This document shows, piece after piece, positions 1 to 13,356 of a stretch of DNA of 64,000 nucleotides. The translations under genes and the position numbers were made by a program. The DNA comes from Erythrocercus mccallii (lineage: Eukaryota; Chordata; Aves; Passeriformes; Dicruridae): assembly GCA_013397435.1 (NCBI GenBank), contig VZRG01002541.1, forward strand, positions 1-64,000, given 5' to 3'. The first letter of the stretch is position 1; each line of letters opens with the position of its first letter. Under the pieces are notes generated by a model that saw only the letters and a list, made by a program, of their open reading frames with translations, did not search any database and was not told where the DNA came from.

Positions 1-2868
1 TTTAAAACATTTTAAAAAATAAACCCAGACATTCCCTTTCTTAACAAGAGACTGAGATGCAAAGGATTAGGACCCTGTGATGTGATGCACGAGCCTTGTT
101 CTAGCAGCCTGCACAGGAATGAGACATCAGTGAGAGAACCAAGCCCCCTGCATAGCTACCAGGGTGCAGATGCTGGGGGAGCTGTGCCCTGGGCAGGGAG
201 CACAATCTGGCCTCAGGAGGAGGGGGATGCAGCACACTGCAGGGCTGGCAGCAGCACTGCAAGCACCTGTGCTCTCCTTTGCCAACACTTCTCAGCTCTG
301 GCTTGGAGTGGAACATCCAGAGTGTGAGATAACCATTCAGCTACCTTATCCTTTTTCCCCTGTTTTTTTCTACAATAAATGGTATCTATCCATTAATTTT
401 TAATTACAGTGGTCAGGTTTTTGTGATCAGCATTTGATTACTTCCAGTGTCTTGACACCAGGCATATTTTTCAGACTGGTTCTCAGGACAACTAAAGGAA
501 CTGGGAACTTTTGATGGATAGCAAATGCAAAGATAAAAATGATCCCAGATAAAATCCAACTAAGGTAAGCAAATTAACCAGTCTTTAATTTTCAGTGGAC
601 ACTATTCTCCTTAGTGATAAGAAAGGTCCTTACTTAATGAGCAACATACATCTCTTTCAGTAGGGAAAGAAGAATATTGCATGCAGTTGCATTAGTAACT
701 AGAATGCTTTTTGCAATTCAATTGCCTTTTAATTTACCTTACAAATAGTATATCCTCAGATTAGAATGCCAAATTCTTTCATTTATTTACCCTTTAAGTC
801 AATGTACTAATATTTATCACGAAACTGAAACTTCACAAGAGAAATAAATTCTGTTAAGACTTTCATTTAACAAAACAGTAATTATTGCATTTAATCACTC
901 ACAGTTGTGAAGAAAAGTATCTAAGCTAAAGTTGATGATTTCAGTTTTGTAGTCACTTACTGTTGATGCTTAAGTAGTTATCAAGCCATGGGTTTATCCC
1001 ACGTACTCAAGTTACTTCCCACATCATTCAATGTGGTGAAATACCCAGCTGAGCCCTACAGGTGAAAGAACCTTCAGGTGAATATCTTCCCTTCAGAGCC
1101 ATCAGTACAGAAATTTCTAGGACCTTCATTGCTAAAATATTTTAGGATACCACAACGAATATGGATTCAAGACCAACATAATGGCTTAAAAATTACTTAC
1201 AGATTACAGTTTTATTTCATATTAATTTCCATATAAACTCCATTTGTTTTAATGTTCTTATTTTTTTTTTCATACATTTTGCAATCTGCTACATTGTTTT
1301 TACCATAAATTTACATTCTGTTTGCTATGGCATGCACTGGACCTGGATAATCATTAGTGATGTTTGAAGCTGCAAATGATAATCAGGGGCCTATAACTTG
1401 GTAGGTGAACATAGGCTGCAGATCTAACAGCTGCTAACAGCTAACCTGGAGCTAGGGAGATCATCAGGACTGCATTAGTGTGAGAGGAGAAAGCAGAATG
1501 ACCAGCTGCTGGAGGTAGAAAGAAATTAGAGTCAAAGCCAAGTGATTTGGTAAGGGTTCCTCAGAGCGCGGTGTTCCCTGGAAACACTCAGCATAGCTGG
1601 ATGTCTGGCTTGCCCCACTCCTGTTCCTGTCACCTGCAGCTACACCAGCCCTGTCACTGTGTCACTGCAGTCCTGCTGCGGCCACCGCCTGGAGCAGGAG
1701 CCTGGCTCTGCTGCTGGTTTCTCTGACACAGCTGAGCCTTTACTGGTGTTAATATGAGAGTTACCATAAGCAAGATGCATTTTAACATTCAAGGAAGAAT
1801 TAGTAGATAGATTTTCAGTCAAGTTAGTTTTGAAGGCAAGTATAACTGCCATAAAATCCAGTTCATTTATGGGATCATGACAAGATTCTCATTCCAATCT
1901 AACCAACCATCCAGTATATAAACCCTTCCAAGCTTAGCATTGGCAGAGACAGACAGTTCATTAACAGGAGCTACTGGAGCAGATCTTCACCAATCACATT
2001 GGAAAGCCACCCCTCATTAGTTTCATAATTACACTGTATATGTCCCACACATCACATATCATGTTTTTGAGCTATTAAAATATAGCTTTCATTTTCTGAA
2101 AGGCTAACCACATTAAATCACAGAAGCCAGGAGTAGCATTCTCTTAAACAAACCATAACTCAGGGCAGACATTTAAACTGACTTTTATCCTGAATGACAC
2201 AATCTAGGAAAGTGCAGTATAGCTGATCTTCAGAAGCTGCTTGTTTTTCAGAGATCAGAATTTAATTATGAAGAAAATGACAGTTGTGATAAATAGACTG
2301 GTAAATGAAATAACTCTTTTGGTTTGCATGTTGTATTCTTGGCTCCATTCTTCTCACTATCCCTTGAGAAAAGCTAGGATTCCATTCTAAATCAGTCACT
2401 TAGACTTTGTATGACCAATGGACACAGAGTGATTCATAGATAAAAGGTATTTATGATGCAAGTCTGTCAGGACCCTGTATATACTTAATTCCTTTAATGA
2501 GAAGCCACAGAATTTTCCATTGAAGTACTCTTCACCTAGATATGTGCACATTAATTTTTCACAAAAACAAACATGCAGAGACAAAATGTGGGCAGTTCTA
2601 ATGAAATGTCCACAGATCCAACAGACACTTAGACTGAGACAGGACCAGCTACAGCATTCAGAATTCAGCACCCATTCTGTCTGACAGCTTCTGTTTCCCA
2701 GTAACTCAGAAACACTTAAGTTTTGAAAGTACTTCATCCTTTCCATCATATTACCCCTGGATAATGTAGGTACAATTTTTTACCTACTTGTGCTTTGTAG
2801 TCATTACTAAAACTACACAAACACCCCCAGCAGCCATGCAAGAAGGCTTCCACCTTCTTCAAGTGTTG

Positions 2869-2900
2869 GTAATCAGATATACAGTGTCTGTAATCAGATA
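2869..2900. repeat. 21-bp-spaced direct repeat of GTAATCAGATA
   Basis: GTAATCAGATA begins at 2,869 and again at 2,890, with the intervening bases partly similar. It looks like a decayed short tandem duplication. Confidence 0.6.
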
Positions 2901-3123
2901 CACACAGCAAGGAATGGCACTGAAACTGTCAGTGCATCCCCCAACACAATCCAGCAGAGAAACCAAACAAGAAAAAATGGTTTGATGTAGTTGCTTCTAA
3001 GTATATCTGAGGCTACTAAATGCTTAGTGAATAATTACTGTAAATGGTAGATGCTTACGTGGCTTTTCTGACAGGCTATTCTATCTGAAGAAAACATCCC
3101 AAATATTTAGCTAAGCCATGTAA

Positions 3124-3144
3124 CATATGCACTCAGTGCATATG
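3124..3144. repeat. Hairpin, arms CATATGCAC / GTGCATATG, loop TCA
   Basis: Perfect 9-bp arms with a three-base loop, each arm holding a CATATG E-box. No promoter or gene is recognised near it. Confidence 0.4.
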
Positions 3145-6100
3145 CAGTTTCTACTGCAGACTGCAATTAAAATTGTACAAATAGGAATACCTGTATTTAG
3201 AAGATCTGAGATTTAAAAAACCACTTTTTCTAATCATCAGACTCTTACACATTTACATTTGAACCCTTCTCAGTAGCACACAGACCTCCTACCCAACAGG
3301 ATTATTTGTGTGCCCTTCTCTGTTCCTGCACAGGCTGCTGCAGCCCTTCCCAGCAGGACACTGTGTGACTGGCACTCTCCCCATTGTCTGTTCCCTCAGA
3401 TCTGTTCCCAAAGCAGAGCCTTGCAGCACTCTGAGCATCACTCTGCAGCAGTGCTTATGTGAGTGGCAGAACAGAGTTACGGTAACGACGTGAGAGCAGA
3501 TGTTACTGCATCCCAAGCTAACAATTTCAGGGGCCTGAATGAGACAAAATCATTGTATATGAATATAGCCAGTGCTTTGGCTTTTAAGAGCACTTCAACG
3601 TTCTCTAGGAATCCAAAGATGAGAATCTTAATTGCAAATGCCAGACACATTTCCTCTTTCAAAGTAAAAACATCACCTTTATCTCCTTTTCCATTTACCT
3701 TTCCCAAAATACAGGTGTATGCAGTCTTAATTGAAACAAAAAACTATTTATATTTAAAATAGTTTACATGTAAATATTTCAGGTAGGCTTTGTTTCCTTG
3801 ACTTCCCATCTTGGTTAATCCAAATTCACACTCCCTAGACTCCTTCATAAAATTTAAAAAAAAATCAAATCCTTCTCATTTACTTTAAAAATGCTACATT
3901 TATCATGTTCCTCCTACCTTTTTTTTCCCCTCTAGAATTATACTCTGATAATACTTTGGGACTACCCTGCAATATAAAAGACTTCCCTTTCAGAAGAACA
4001 ATGAAAAGGAGTTATTGAATCCCTTACTACTCCACAACTGTAAAATGTCATCAGCAATTCCTATAAGAGCACCAGCTGTTGAAAATGACTTGACTTTCTA
4101 TGCTGACCTTTAACATTTGCAGTTTGCAAGAGGAACTCTGTACTTTTACATCTGCTTAAAAGAGATCACAATGAAAATGAGACTAAGGCTAAAAATTACC
4201 TTGAGGAACCCTACACGTGTGTGCACGTCTATGTGCCAATAGCACTTGTCTGTTCATAATATCCATTCAAGCCTGCCAGTGAATACCTCACTGTCTCTTC
4301 TTAAATTTTAATTAAATGTTAAACCCAGGAGAAGCTCTATTGCACTTAAAGGTTGTGTGACTGTGACATTTAGTGTGACCTTGCTTTCTAACAAAGGATG
4401 TCACCAGGACAGTGTAAGGGTTGGTGGTGCCTGGTCATAAACAGGCTATGAAGGACAACAGGATGTACAAAGGATGCAAATGAAAAGTGACAGAGGAGGA
4501 ATTGGTTATGTGCACAGGCTGTCTGCAGCCAGCATTGCCCAGTTTTACAGACCACCCTGCAGAGCACTGTGCTCCCCCTCCATTCACAGAGCAGTTGGGT
4601 TCCCTCACTGCCATGGCTGTGCCTGGACCTGAAGTTCTGCTTCAGCTCAAAGCTGCAGACAATTAGTACCTTGTCTTCACCAATTTGTTTGTTTGCTTGC
4701 TGAAACTAAGTGAAACTTGGACAACTTTTTAATGAATTTTCCATAAGAAACAGATCTTGATGCCCAGAGAGGTCTCATAAAAGCAAACAATAAAAAGATG
4801 CCAGCACTGTGGGGATGCTTGATCTATAACCGAAAGTTGTTATAACAGCTCACATATAAGACGTAGAAAAAAAAACCTTCTACAAGGGGTTTGAAAAAAT
4901 ATTTTGTTCAAATCCTGTCTCTATGTAAAAAACCCAAAAAACCTAACATATTGTACATGAGCTACTGCTTGACACATTGTACATAAGGATAAGGAAAGAA
5001 TAAAATGCAAAGATCATTTGAGCTCATTTTCATTGTAACCTCTTATCTTAAAATAATCAAGGCATTTGCTGTATGTATTGACTACTCCTTAAACATCCTG
5101 AGCATAAAATTTCTTCTTGCTTTCAACGGTACAAGAAACTCCTCACAGAGTGAGATCTTTCATATTAGAAGATAAGTGGAAAAGAATAGAGGAGAACTTG
5201 CCAATCACTATTAACGTCTTGTGATGTCAGTTTGAGAACACCAAATGTGGTTCCACAAAGTGAAGATTATTTTGTAATGGGATACTTTGTAACAAAATAT
5301 ATTAGATGTGAGAAAGATAACGCAACAGCCCAGAGCTGCCAGAAGAAAATGCTGGTTCCAAAACAATACAACACAAGGAATAAATAAATTCTTGTCAATC
5401 GGGCAGTATCAAACCCTCTGTAACAGAGAAGATCCTTCTTTTCTCCAGGTTTGCCTGGACAGCCTTAAGAAAAAATGCAGATGAAACTTAGCAGGAAGAA
5501 ACCTTTCTACACACAACCCATCCCTGATCTATGTCTGTCAAGAAAAGAGATTATACAACAGCCTTTAAACAATGAAATAAAAATGTTAATTTTTTTTTGG
5601 TGTTGGTGATAGTCACTGTTGATATCCAAGATAAGCAATTAAACAAAATACAATTACAAATAGCATTAACTCAACAATTAAATATTATTTAACAGCAATT
5701 AGATAAATCCAAACTTTCCTTCCTGAATGAAGTAAAAAAGTAGAATTTAGTTGACTATTGAAATAACAAATATATTTTGTTTCTTTACTTTATCATTTTC
5801 ATTAAATAGATTATAAATATTTTATATGTCTATAATGTAGAAAAGCCACATAATAAGTTTCTCACACTTAGAAGTAAAACAATTTTTTCAGGTTTTTCAC
5901 ATTTTTCTGCCTTTCTTATACTTCATCCTTATTTTGAATTATGGCAAATTTTGTTCTACACAAATTTAGACCTATCCATTCTTGAATTAACCTGTGTTGT
6001 CAGCCTGTTGGGAGTCATTTTGTTTGAACATCTGGACCAACCACATGTTTCCTACTGAAAATAAATCATCATTTATGAGTATTAACATACTGAACATCAG

Positions 6101-9100
6101 AGGACTGATGAAGATTGGACTGTGTATATTTAATGCATTATGATAAAATATTATATGAAACTTGTGTTTGGAAAGTTTACGGAATACACTGAAAATCAAC
6201 AACTTATCTGGATCTGTTGAAAGGTAGTTTGTAGTTCCATAGCTCAACTGGATCTGCACCTATTAAAAGTTTAACTGCTATAACAGCGTCATCTGTATTC
6301 AATCAATACACTTAATTATTATTTAATACCTCAATTTATCAAAATAAGTAATTATTTTAAAAATGTACGCCTCTCTGACTAAAGGATTTTATAAATGATT
6401 TTATTCTAGAAATTAAAAACAGTCTAAGTCCTCTTTTAATGGGTGACCGTGATCTCAAGTGAGCCTTCAGGCACTGTAGTGTTTTGTGCTCACATCCCTC
6501 CCTGAAGTATTTTCCTATATGAGATTGGGAGTGGGTGCTGTGGAAATCCACTGTTCTGATTCTGTGTCACCTGAACACTCAGGCTTACGCTCAGTAACAC
6601 AGGAGTCCCTCCTTTCTGTTAGGTATTCAATCAATGTTCCTGTAGGAATCTTATCATTTTTATTCATAATATACATACTTGGTAACAGCAACTAACTAAT
6701 CAGTTAGAAAACAATCTTAATGTAAGTATTCTTTCCCTGCACAGAATAGAGGAAATCAGAAACGGGAAATGTGCAAATCTTTTTTCTAAAGTGTCACAAA
6801 TGCAGAGACAGTAATAAACAAGAATATAAAGCTGTATCCAATATTGTTCTTAAAGGCAGACAACGGCCAAGTAAACTGGAAGAACCAAATGAGAAAAGTT
6901 CTGTGGATCTTTGTGCAGCATGAGCACCTCTCACCACCTTCTTATGTTCCCAAATGAAAGTGCACCACCCACCAATGATGTTGTTATACCTTACTCATTG
7001 CTATTGCATCTACACATTGATCAAATATAATTTTTTTAGGTGATGAGTTTAAAAAACATGGTCTAGGATGGACTGAAACTCTTACCAAATAAAAATTACA
7101 GGATTTCATTAGCCATACCTACTGAGAACTATAACAGTAAAACTGATCTTAGTCTTATCTAACAGACTGTACAGCAAGTTTTATTTCACAGCATTAGTGG
7201 TGGGGTTCAAAGCCTCACCTCCTTGAATTCTGTGATTGCATGAAAAGAGCACTTTTGTAAATAAAAACAAACAAACATTCCTGGTTGAAGCAGTTCTGGA
7301 GAAATGCTCAAAAGCCAAATAACAAAAATCCAAAAAAAGACATGGGGAACCATCCAAAATTTTGTATTTTTAAATAAAAATCTTCTATGTACCACCCCAA
7401 ACTCTTGATTTTTGTGTGCCTGACTAATGCTTTTTTAATATCTCACAATGATTATGCCTAACACATACCACAACACTTGCTGCACCTGCATCTTTGGGGC
7501 TATCAAAGGGTGCAGAATGAATACCTCATAACAGTGTGCATCATGCACTGCAGACCTACCTTATTAACTGGATAATAAAAGGCAATTAAAACATCAGTGA
7601 ATGCACTGAGAGCTAACATATTCTATCTCCTTGCTTAGTGAACTGTTGGAATAGCAAGAGAGCTCGTACTGTAAAGTTAGAGGGAGAGAACTGGGTTTTT
7701 ATTGAATACAGCTTTTCAAGACAAATTCACAAACCACTTGGAATACACATGTAGCACTGAGCTTTCCAACTTTTTCCATCCACTTCAGTGCATACTTTTC
7801 ACTACAGGGGGATGGTCAGATATGGTCAGACAAGCTGTTCTCACAGCATCTTCCTGAGGTCAAGGAGCATCATCTTATCTCTGTCACCCTCCCTAATGCC
7901 ACCATGAGCAGCCTGCAGCCCAAACTGCAGGTTAACCTGGCTCTAACTCTCAGCCTGGTTTACAGAGCAGACATACACTGCAGGAGGACAGAACTTAGAT
8001 GTGTTGAAACTGTGAATCTGCATCACCCACAGCATTTTTAATTCTGACGCAAGCATTTTGTACTTACATGTGGCTCTACCACTGTGACTGCTGAAACCCA
8101 GCTGTCTAAGCTAAGCTTACACCTAGGCCCTCTGTAGCTACCTCCAGCCACTGCAGAGTCTGTTCCCAGGTCTCTTCATAGCACGGATCTTAGACTTTCA
8201 GAGCTTTTAGGTTTTTAGAGATGCATGTCTTTCTCCACTGACTAAAGAGGAGAAACTACAGAGCCAGCTTGCATTAATAGCCAATGTAAGGAACATAAAT
8301 TCCATTCTTCATGCCTAAACTGAATCATTGCATTCCAAAACATCAAAATAGTGGAAACAAGAAAGCAATTCCAAGAGAACTGTAAATGAATTATATTGCG
8401 TTAGAGAAAAATTTAGATGTAACCTGAGAGTTTAGACTGTCCTGATTTTGATGCTTCAGGCAAGCCATATGCACTGTTTTTCAAGAAAATCCTTTGTCTT
8501 TACAAAAACAATTATCAGCATTGGTGACTGCAGCAGAGTTTGCCCTTTCCTGGATATCTGTATTAATTATGCTTGAAGGTGCTGAATTAATCCATTCTGT
8601 GAAATATATATCAGTTAATTAAAAAGTATTTTTCTTCAAGAAGGAATATAATTTATGATGAAATAAGAGATTAATGCTTCTTAAGTCAGAAATCCTTTGA
8701 GTGAAAATAAAACAGGTTTTGGAATAGACATGCTTTCCAATTGACCTTACTGTTTAAATATTCCTGAAAGACATCAGATCTGAACTGAAGGAGTGCAGAA
8801 CATGGCATGGAGCTTTTGTTATTGTCCTTTGTCTAACTTTGAAGCACTGGGACAGGCAAACACATGGTACTGTACACCTGAAGAATGAGCTGCCACTCTC
8901 CAAACACCATAATACCAGGAATAGTGCCTGCAATGCCACAAACAGGGACACAGAGGCAGATGAGAGTGGTTTGGATGTCATAGAAGCAGTAGATCAGGTA
9001 ACTTAGATATTTACTATCTCAACAAAAAGTCTAGATCAGATATATCAAGGGCTTCTTAACTCTTTACCTGTACATAATCTGCTCATTTAGCTATGCAAAT

Positions 9101-11629
9101 AAACAAAGGTATCTTTCTGTATAAATGCAGGAGAAAAACCTCCAGACTTGGGCTGTATAGAAAAAAATAAAGTATTCTCAAGCTGTCCAGTGTAAAACTT
9201 ATAGTGACAGGAATTAATAAGCGTCAGTGCACTAACAAAGCACCTCATCACTTTGAAAAATGCCAGTGACAAATAGTAGTATAACTCATGGAGGTGGGAT
9301 GAAGGTGGGGAACATGAGGAATGTGCATTTCCTCAGAGGCTGCAACATTAGGCATTATTCCTACCGTGAGTGAAGAAGATAAGAGAGAACAAAAAAACCC
9401 TCATTCCCTATTAGGCAAAAGGGCCTCTTGACTGGTGCAGGGCTGACAATATATTCTGAGTAGCTCATTTCCCCATTCAAGGCACAAAAACTACTTGGAA
9501 ATACACAGTGCTCTGCACTGTGCTGAGAGACTACAGAGGAGGGTGACAAAACAGGAAATTTGATCAGATCTGGTACAAACCACAGTTCTCTGTATGGTTC
9601 CATAAAATTTTGGACCAAACAGTAACCTGGCACAGGCTGTCACTGTTCTAGTGCTTTCTAGCTAGGGAGGGAAAAGGGCTTTAGAGTGGATAAGAATTTT
9701 CCTTGCTGTGCAAACGTGGCTATGCCAAGACAGTGTTAGGATTTGTGCTGGCCTAGCTCTGTCCATCAGGACCCTTGGCAGACAAGCTCCAGGAATAGCC
9801 ATGAACCAGCAATTTCTCCTGCAAACACAGTTCCTTTGCAAACTGGCATTTCCAACAGACTGGTCTGATTCACTCCTTGGACATGGTTTTACTGTAATGG
9901 CATGAGGCACAGCTGCCTGCACCATGACATTCCTTCTGGAATCACCTTCTGGGAGCATATGAAAGTCGCTCCTGAGATTGTTGTGGCTGTTCAAGGTACG
10001 TTCAAGCGTCCTCAGCTCCTCTCTAACAATGTCTTAAGGAAAGAAAGTTGCTCAGAACATAACTCAAAGTGTTGTGATGTGTAAATGCACTTCTGGTTGC
10101 CATCCCAGGATCCTCATTCACCCCCTGTTAGCCTCAAGTCTCCTTGCTGCCCACAGCTGATCCAGCCCTGAGGTGCAACCCAGACAGCACCAGCACCCCT
10201 GTGCAAACATGCAGACAGCATCAGCATCCCAAAATGGAGAGTGTTGACTCTCCAACAGCCAAATCCTCTACAGCTGTTTCTCCTTCATTGCCACTGGAGC
10301 CACACTGATGTGCTTCACTCTAGGGATCTAACTGAAGATTTTGTTGCATGTACCCCAAAGTTATCTCCTGCCCAGAGATCTAGAATTGTGAGAAACAACT
10401 ATCAGACACATTCAAACTTTTTATCCTTTGACTATTCTTTTTTTCTTCCCTGTTTTGGGACAAGTAAAAATTCTGAGGCTGTAGAATTTAGACAATAACT
10501 TAATAGGAAACTATAGCAGATACTTAATTTTTTTTGAGTTAATCAGATTTAACATTTCTCCCAGAAATGCACAGTCGCACATTCCTCCCTACAAAACAAC
10601 ACTGCATTTTCCATGTGAAAAGTCAAGTTAAAAAGTTCTAAAGTTTGGTTTCCTACAGGTCTGGAAACATAGACTTTTTCATGCAAAAGCTTATTTTTTT
10701 ACATGGAGTAGCCACATCTCCTTGGTACCAAAATAATCCAAATGAAAAAAAAAGTGGCAAAAATCCAGACAAGCAATGAGATTTGTTCATTTTTAGTTCC
10801 TCAGTATTTTTCAATAAGTCACTACTAGATAAAAGCCAAGACCACATGCATTGGTCTGAGTTCCACTTTGATTAGAAGTAGTACAATAAAATTTAATTTA
10901 AAACTACAGTAAATGCCACCAAAATTCCTTATTTTGTTAGCACTGGAAATCTTGTATATATGAAACAACTAGAAAGAATAAGTCTATGGTAAGGACTGGT
11001 AACAGGTGAAATGGAAAACCAGGTTACAGGTCAGCAGCAAGTATTTGAAAAGTATTTGAGAAAAGGCTTACTTATGTACTTACTAGAAAAAAGTTGTTTA
11101 AATTTAATGCTCTCATTAGAGCAGATTTTATTATCCATCCTCCTCCAGTTTTCTTAGCTCTCTCATCCTATATGAGTGATTCATTTAGACTATTCTTTAT
11201 GTAAAGCACTGAGTCCCAAAAATGATCTATTACACAGGACTAAACACAGTCAGAGCCAAAAAGAATTATCATCTTATAAACTTTATAAAGATAAAACCTT
11301 TGCTAATATATTTTTCTGTTAGTCTCTGTCTCCAAGTACCAGTCAGTGTCAAGAATGCAGAGAAGACTGGTTCTAACTCTCTGCCCAAAAATGTGCTTTG
11401 TTATTTACACAATACTGAATTATAAGCAAGTCTTGTTTTGCTTCACAAAGTTGGGCACAGACTATATTTGTAATATTACCATCCTGTTATAATGCTTTTA
11501 CTGAACTGCATGTTGACAAAATAGCTCGCTTGACCATAACAAAAAAAACCAAAACAACACTTATGCCTTGTGCAAAAGCTCGTAACTCTATTTCTGCCAA
11601 TTGGATAAGCATGACTAAACTCTTAAAAC

Positions 11630-11780
11630 TGTTCAGCTGGATCATTTAGGGCTGCCTGGGAATATGTGTTATTAGACTAATTGGTGCTCTAATCCTATGC
11701 ATCAGAACATAACAGTAAAGAAATTAATTTTTAATGTTACAAATTGATTATTAAACATCATATAGAAACAACAAGAGATG
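11630..11780. promoter_or_regulatory. Possible conserved noncoding element, homeodomain-site rich
   Basis: Dense TTAGACTAATTGG, ATTAATTTTTAATG and TTGATTATTAAAC motifs with an ATGCAT core, in a stretch free of repeats. This composition is typical of ancient vertebrate noncoding enhancers, but conservation itself cannot be seen from one sequence. Confidence 0.25.
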
Positions 11781-12005
11781 TATCTAAAACACATTCTATG
11801 AACATATTACTTCACTCAAAACTTAACTTTTAAGGTTTACCATTCAATATGATTTTTAATGCTTAAGAAAAATTGTAAGTACATCTTTAAAGTATACTGC
11901 AGATGTTCTTGGGATTAAACTTCCCTAAAGATAGCATGACATAAGGACAAACACAGCAGCTCTAAGTGCTCATCGACAGCCACGCACTGTAGTCAGAAGT
12001 TGCAT

Positions 12006-12025
12006 TTGTTAACATATGTTAACAA
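12006..12025. promoter_or_regulatory. Perfect 20-bp palindrome TTGTTAACATATGTTAACAA
   Basis: The sequence equals its own reverse complement over all 20 bases. It holds two GTTAAC half-sites around a CATATG E-box core. It lies 35 bp beyond a strong minus-strand splice donor and close to a TATA-like box. Binding by a dimeric transcription factor is an inference; no specific factor can be assigned, since the half-site spacing does not match the usual HNF1 site. Confidence 0.45.
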
Positions 12026-12059
12026 TGTAGAAGGTGACACTTATGTAGAAATCTCTTAC

Positions 12060-12103
12060 CTGCTTTGGTTGAGTCTCTCCTGATAACGTTTGTTCTGTGA
12101 AAG
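12060..12103 (-). other. Candidate short first or internal exon, minus strand
   Basis: Read on the minus strand, an exon-like 44-base segment ends in AAAGCAG followed by GTAAGAGAT, a near-consensus donor with the intron starting at 12,059. Just upstream is CTTGCAG, which could serve as a weak acceptor. Alternatively a TATA-like TTTATACATAAA (12,113-12,124) could place a start site near 12,085-12,095, making this a short untranslated first exon. Two of the three frames are open across the 44 bases, but that is too short to mean anything. There is no recognised protein. It may be a noncoding or 5'-UTR exon, or chance. Confidence 0.2.
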
Positions 12104-12112
12104 CTGCAAGTC

Positions 12113-12124
12113 TTTATGTATAAA
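12113..12124 (-). promoter_or_regulatory. TATA-like element, minus strand
   Basis: TTTATACATAAA on the minus strand, 53-64 bases before the donor at 12,059. It is the only support for a promoter here, and AT-rich DNA produces such motifs often. Confidence 0.2.
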
Positions 12125-12291
12125 TCAGAAGCAAAGGTGTGCTTGGCACATCCAGTTTTCAGCAGAGCTCAAGTGTGATATGTGTAAGTAATAAATTGGC
12201 TTCTCAAAGTAGCTCAGACCATATTAATTGGAAACAGAGTCACTGCTTGCAAGGTTGCTGATGCTGCTCCTTCTGTTTTGTGCCTTTGCAG

Positions 12292-12504
12292 AGAGCTAAT
12301 GTATGAATAAGGCAGAGAACAAATCCCTTTCTCTTTCTCTCTTTACCTTTCCTTCTTTCTCTTAAATGGTGAGTTAGAGTTCAGTTTATTCTGCAGACGA
12401 TGGCAGAGTACAGGCTGACAGTGTTGTTTCCTCCCCTGCCGAGACACACTGAATGTGTTGTGAATAAAGACAAAGCCCTCTGCCAGTGCACCACATCACT
12501 GTAG
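12292..12504 (+). other. Candidate spliced exon region, plus strand
   Basis: A strong acceptor (pyrimidine-rich tract ending TTTGCAG) closes at 12,291. Two possible donors follow: AAATG|GTGAGT at 12,368 and TGTAG|GTAAGA at 12,504. A second acceptor, TTCTGCAG, closes at 12,396, so a 108-base exon 12,397-12,504 is also possible. That smaller exon has one open frame only. It starts ATG at 12,400 with A at -3 and G at +4, encodes 34 residues beginning MAEYRLTVLFPPLPRHTECV, and ends in TAG at 12,502-12,504, exactly at the donor. Beyond the TAG the same frame stays open to 12,705. I do not recognise the peptide. The likeliest real object would be a UTR or lncRNA exon; chance is not excluded. Confidence 0.2.
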
Positions 12505-12744
12505 GTAAGAACTGCAAGGATGTGCTGTGCTGCTCCTCAGCAGGCAGACAAGCCTCCAGCGCAGCCGGACAAGCTCACCCTGCTCTCCTCACTGAGGACC
12601 TGCTCCAATAACTTTAGTTGGGGACCACACCTCCTCTGCAAGGGGAACTCCATCTCTGCAGCTGGCACCAGCTCTGATTTGCCTCCGGGCAGTGGCTATC
12701 TGTGAGGTTTTATTTTTCTACACCATAAAGGGCAATTCAGTTTC

Positions 12745-12900
12745 TCCTAATGGCTAATGGGTAACTAACTGGATAAACTGCCAACTTTTCTTATTGTCAA
12801 TTAACCCCTGTAAAATCCCTAATAATGAATGCTTCAAATTTAGGGTTTGTACTGAAATTAGGCCTAAAGGATACCTGCCAAATAGATTTGCACACAAATA
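12745..12900. promoter_or_regulatory. Possible conserved noncoding element next to the 12-kb cluster
   Basis: Closely spaced CTAATGGCTAATGGG, GTCAATTAACCCC and CCTAATAATGAATG motifs directly follow the exon-like signals at 12.3-12.7 kb. It reads like an enhancer block; the claim rests on motif density only. Confidence 0.25.
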
Positions 12901-13356
12901 GCAGTGCTTTCCTCTCTTCTCCCCCACTCCCCTTTTCCAATGTCAATAAAAAACTCCTAAGTCAAATAGTTACCAAGTGAAAATTGGCAATTCTGTTGTT
13001 GGAAAAACAGGGTGAAGATGACAGTAAACAGGAAGGAAAACTATCTAGTTCCCAAAGAGTATATAAACTGACCGGTTTCAAGAGCCCTACTGAATATATG
13101 GGAAACGTGTGCTAGTTTGAGTTCACAAACAATGGACTTGAAGCTATTTTAAGAAGATGATATTTATTTTCCATGCTCCTGTTTGTGAATACTGGATACT
13201 AGCAGGTGGGGAAGTCCTAAAGCAAAGGTACTAAAAAATTTGCAATTTTTAATATTGCATTTTTCAGATATGCATATATATGGCTACATACAATCCTATG
13301 CTTTAGTGCCCAGTATGAAACGCAACACCTCCTTCCTTGATGGCAAAAGCAGAAAC

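Larger units (their letters stand above)
1..11629. other. Gene-free AT-rich unique DNA
   Basis: No exon, RNA gene or recognisable transposable element was seen. Frames of up to 117 codons on both strands (for example minus 2,396-2,749 and minus 9,662-9,994) resemble nothing known and lack supporting splice or promoter signals. Slightly more GC-rich islets at about 0.1-0.3, 4.5-4.65, 7.8-8.2 and 9.7-10.2 kb could be remnants of very old repeats, but no family could be named. Confidence 0.6.

Noticed and set aside
2396..2749. 117-codon minus-strand frame, Cys- and Leu-rich
   Set aside because: No recognised family, no splice or promoter context, and length within chance range for this amount of sequence.
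9662..10084. Overlapping frames on both strands plus a donor-like CAAG|GTACGT at 9,995
   Set aside because: Open frames on both strands point to low stop density rather than a gene, and no strong acceptor precedes the donor.
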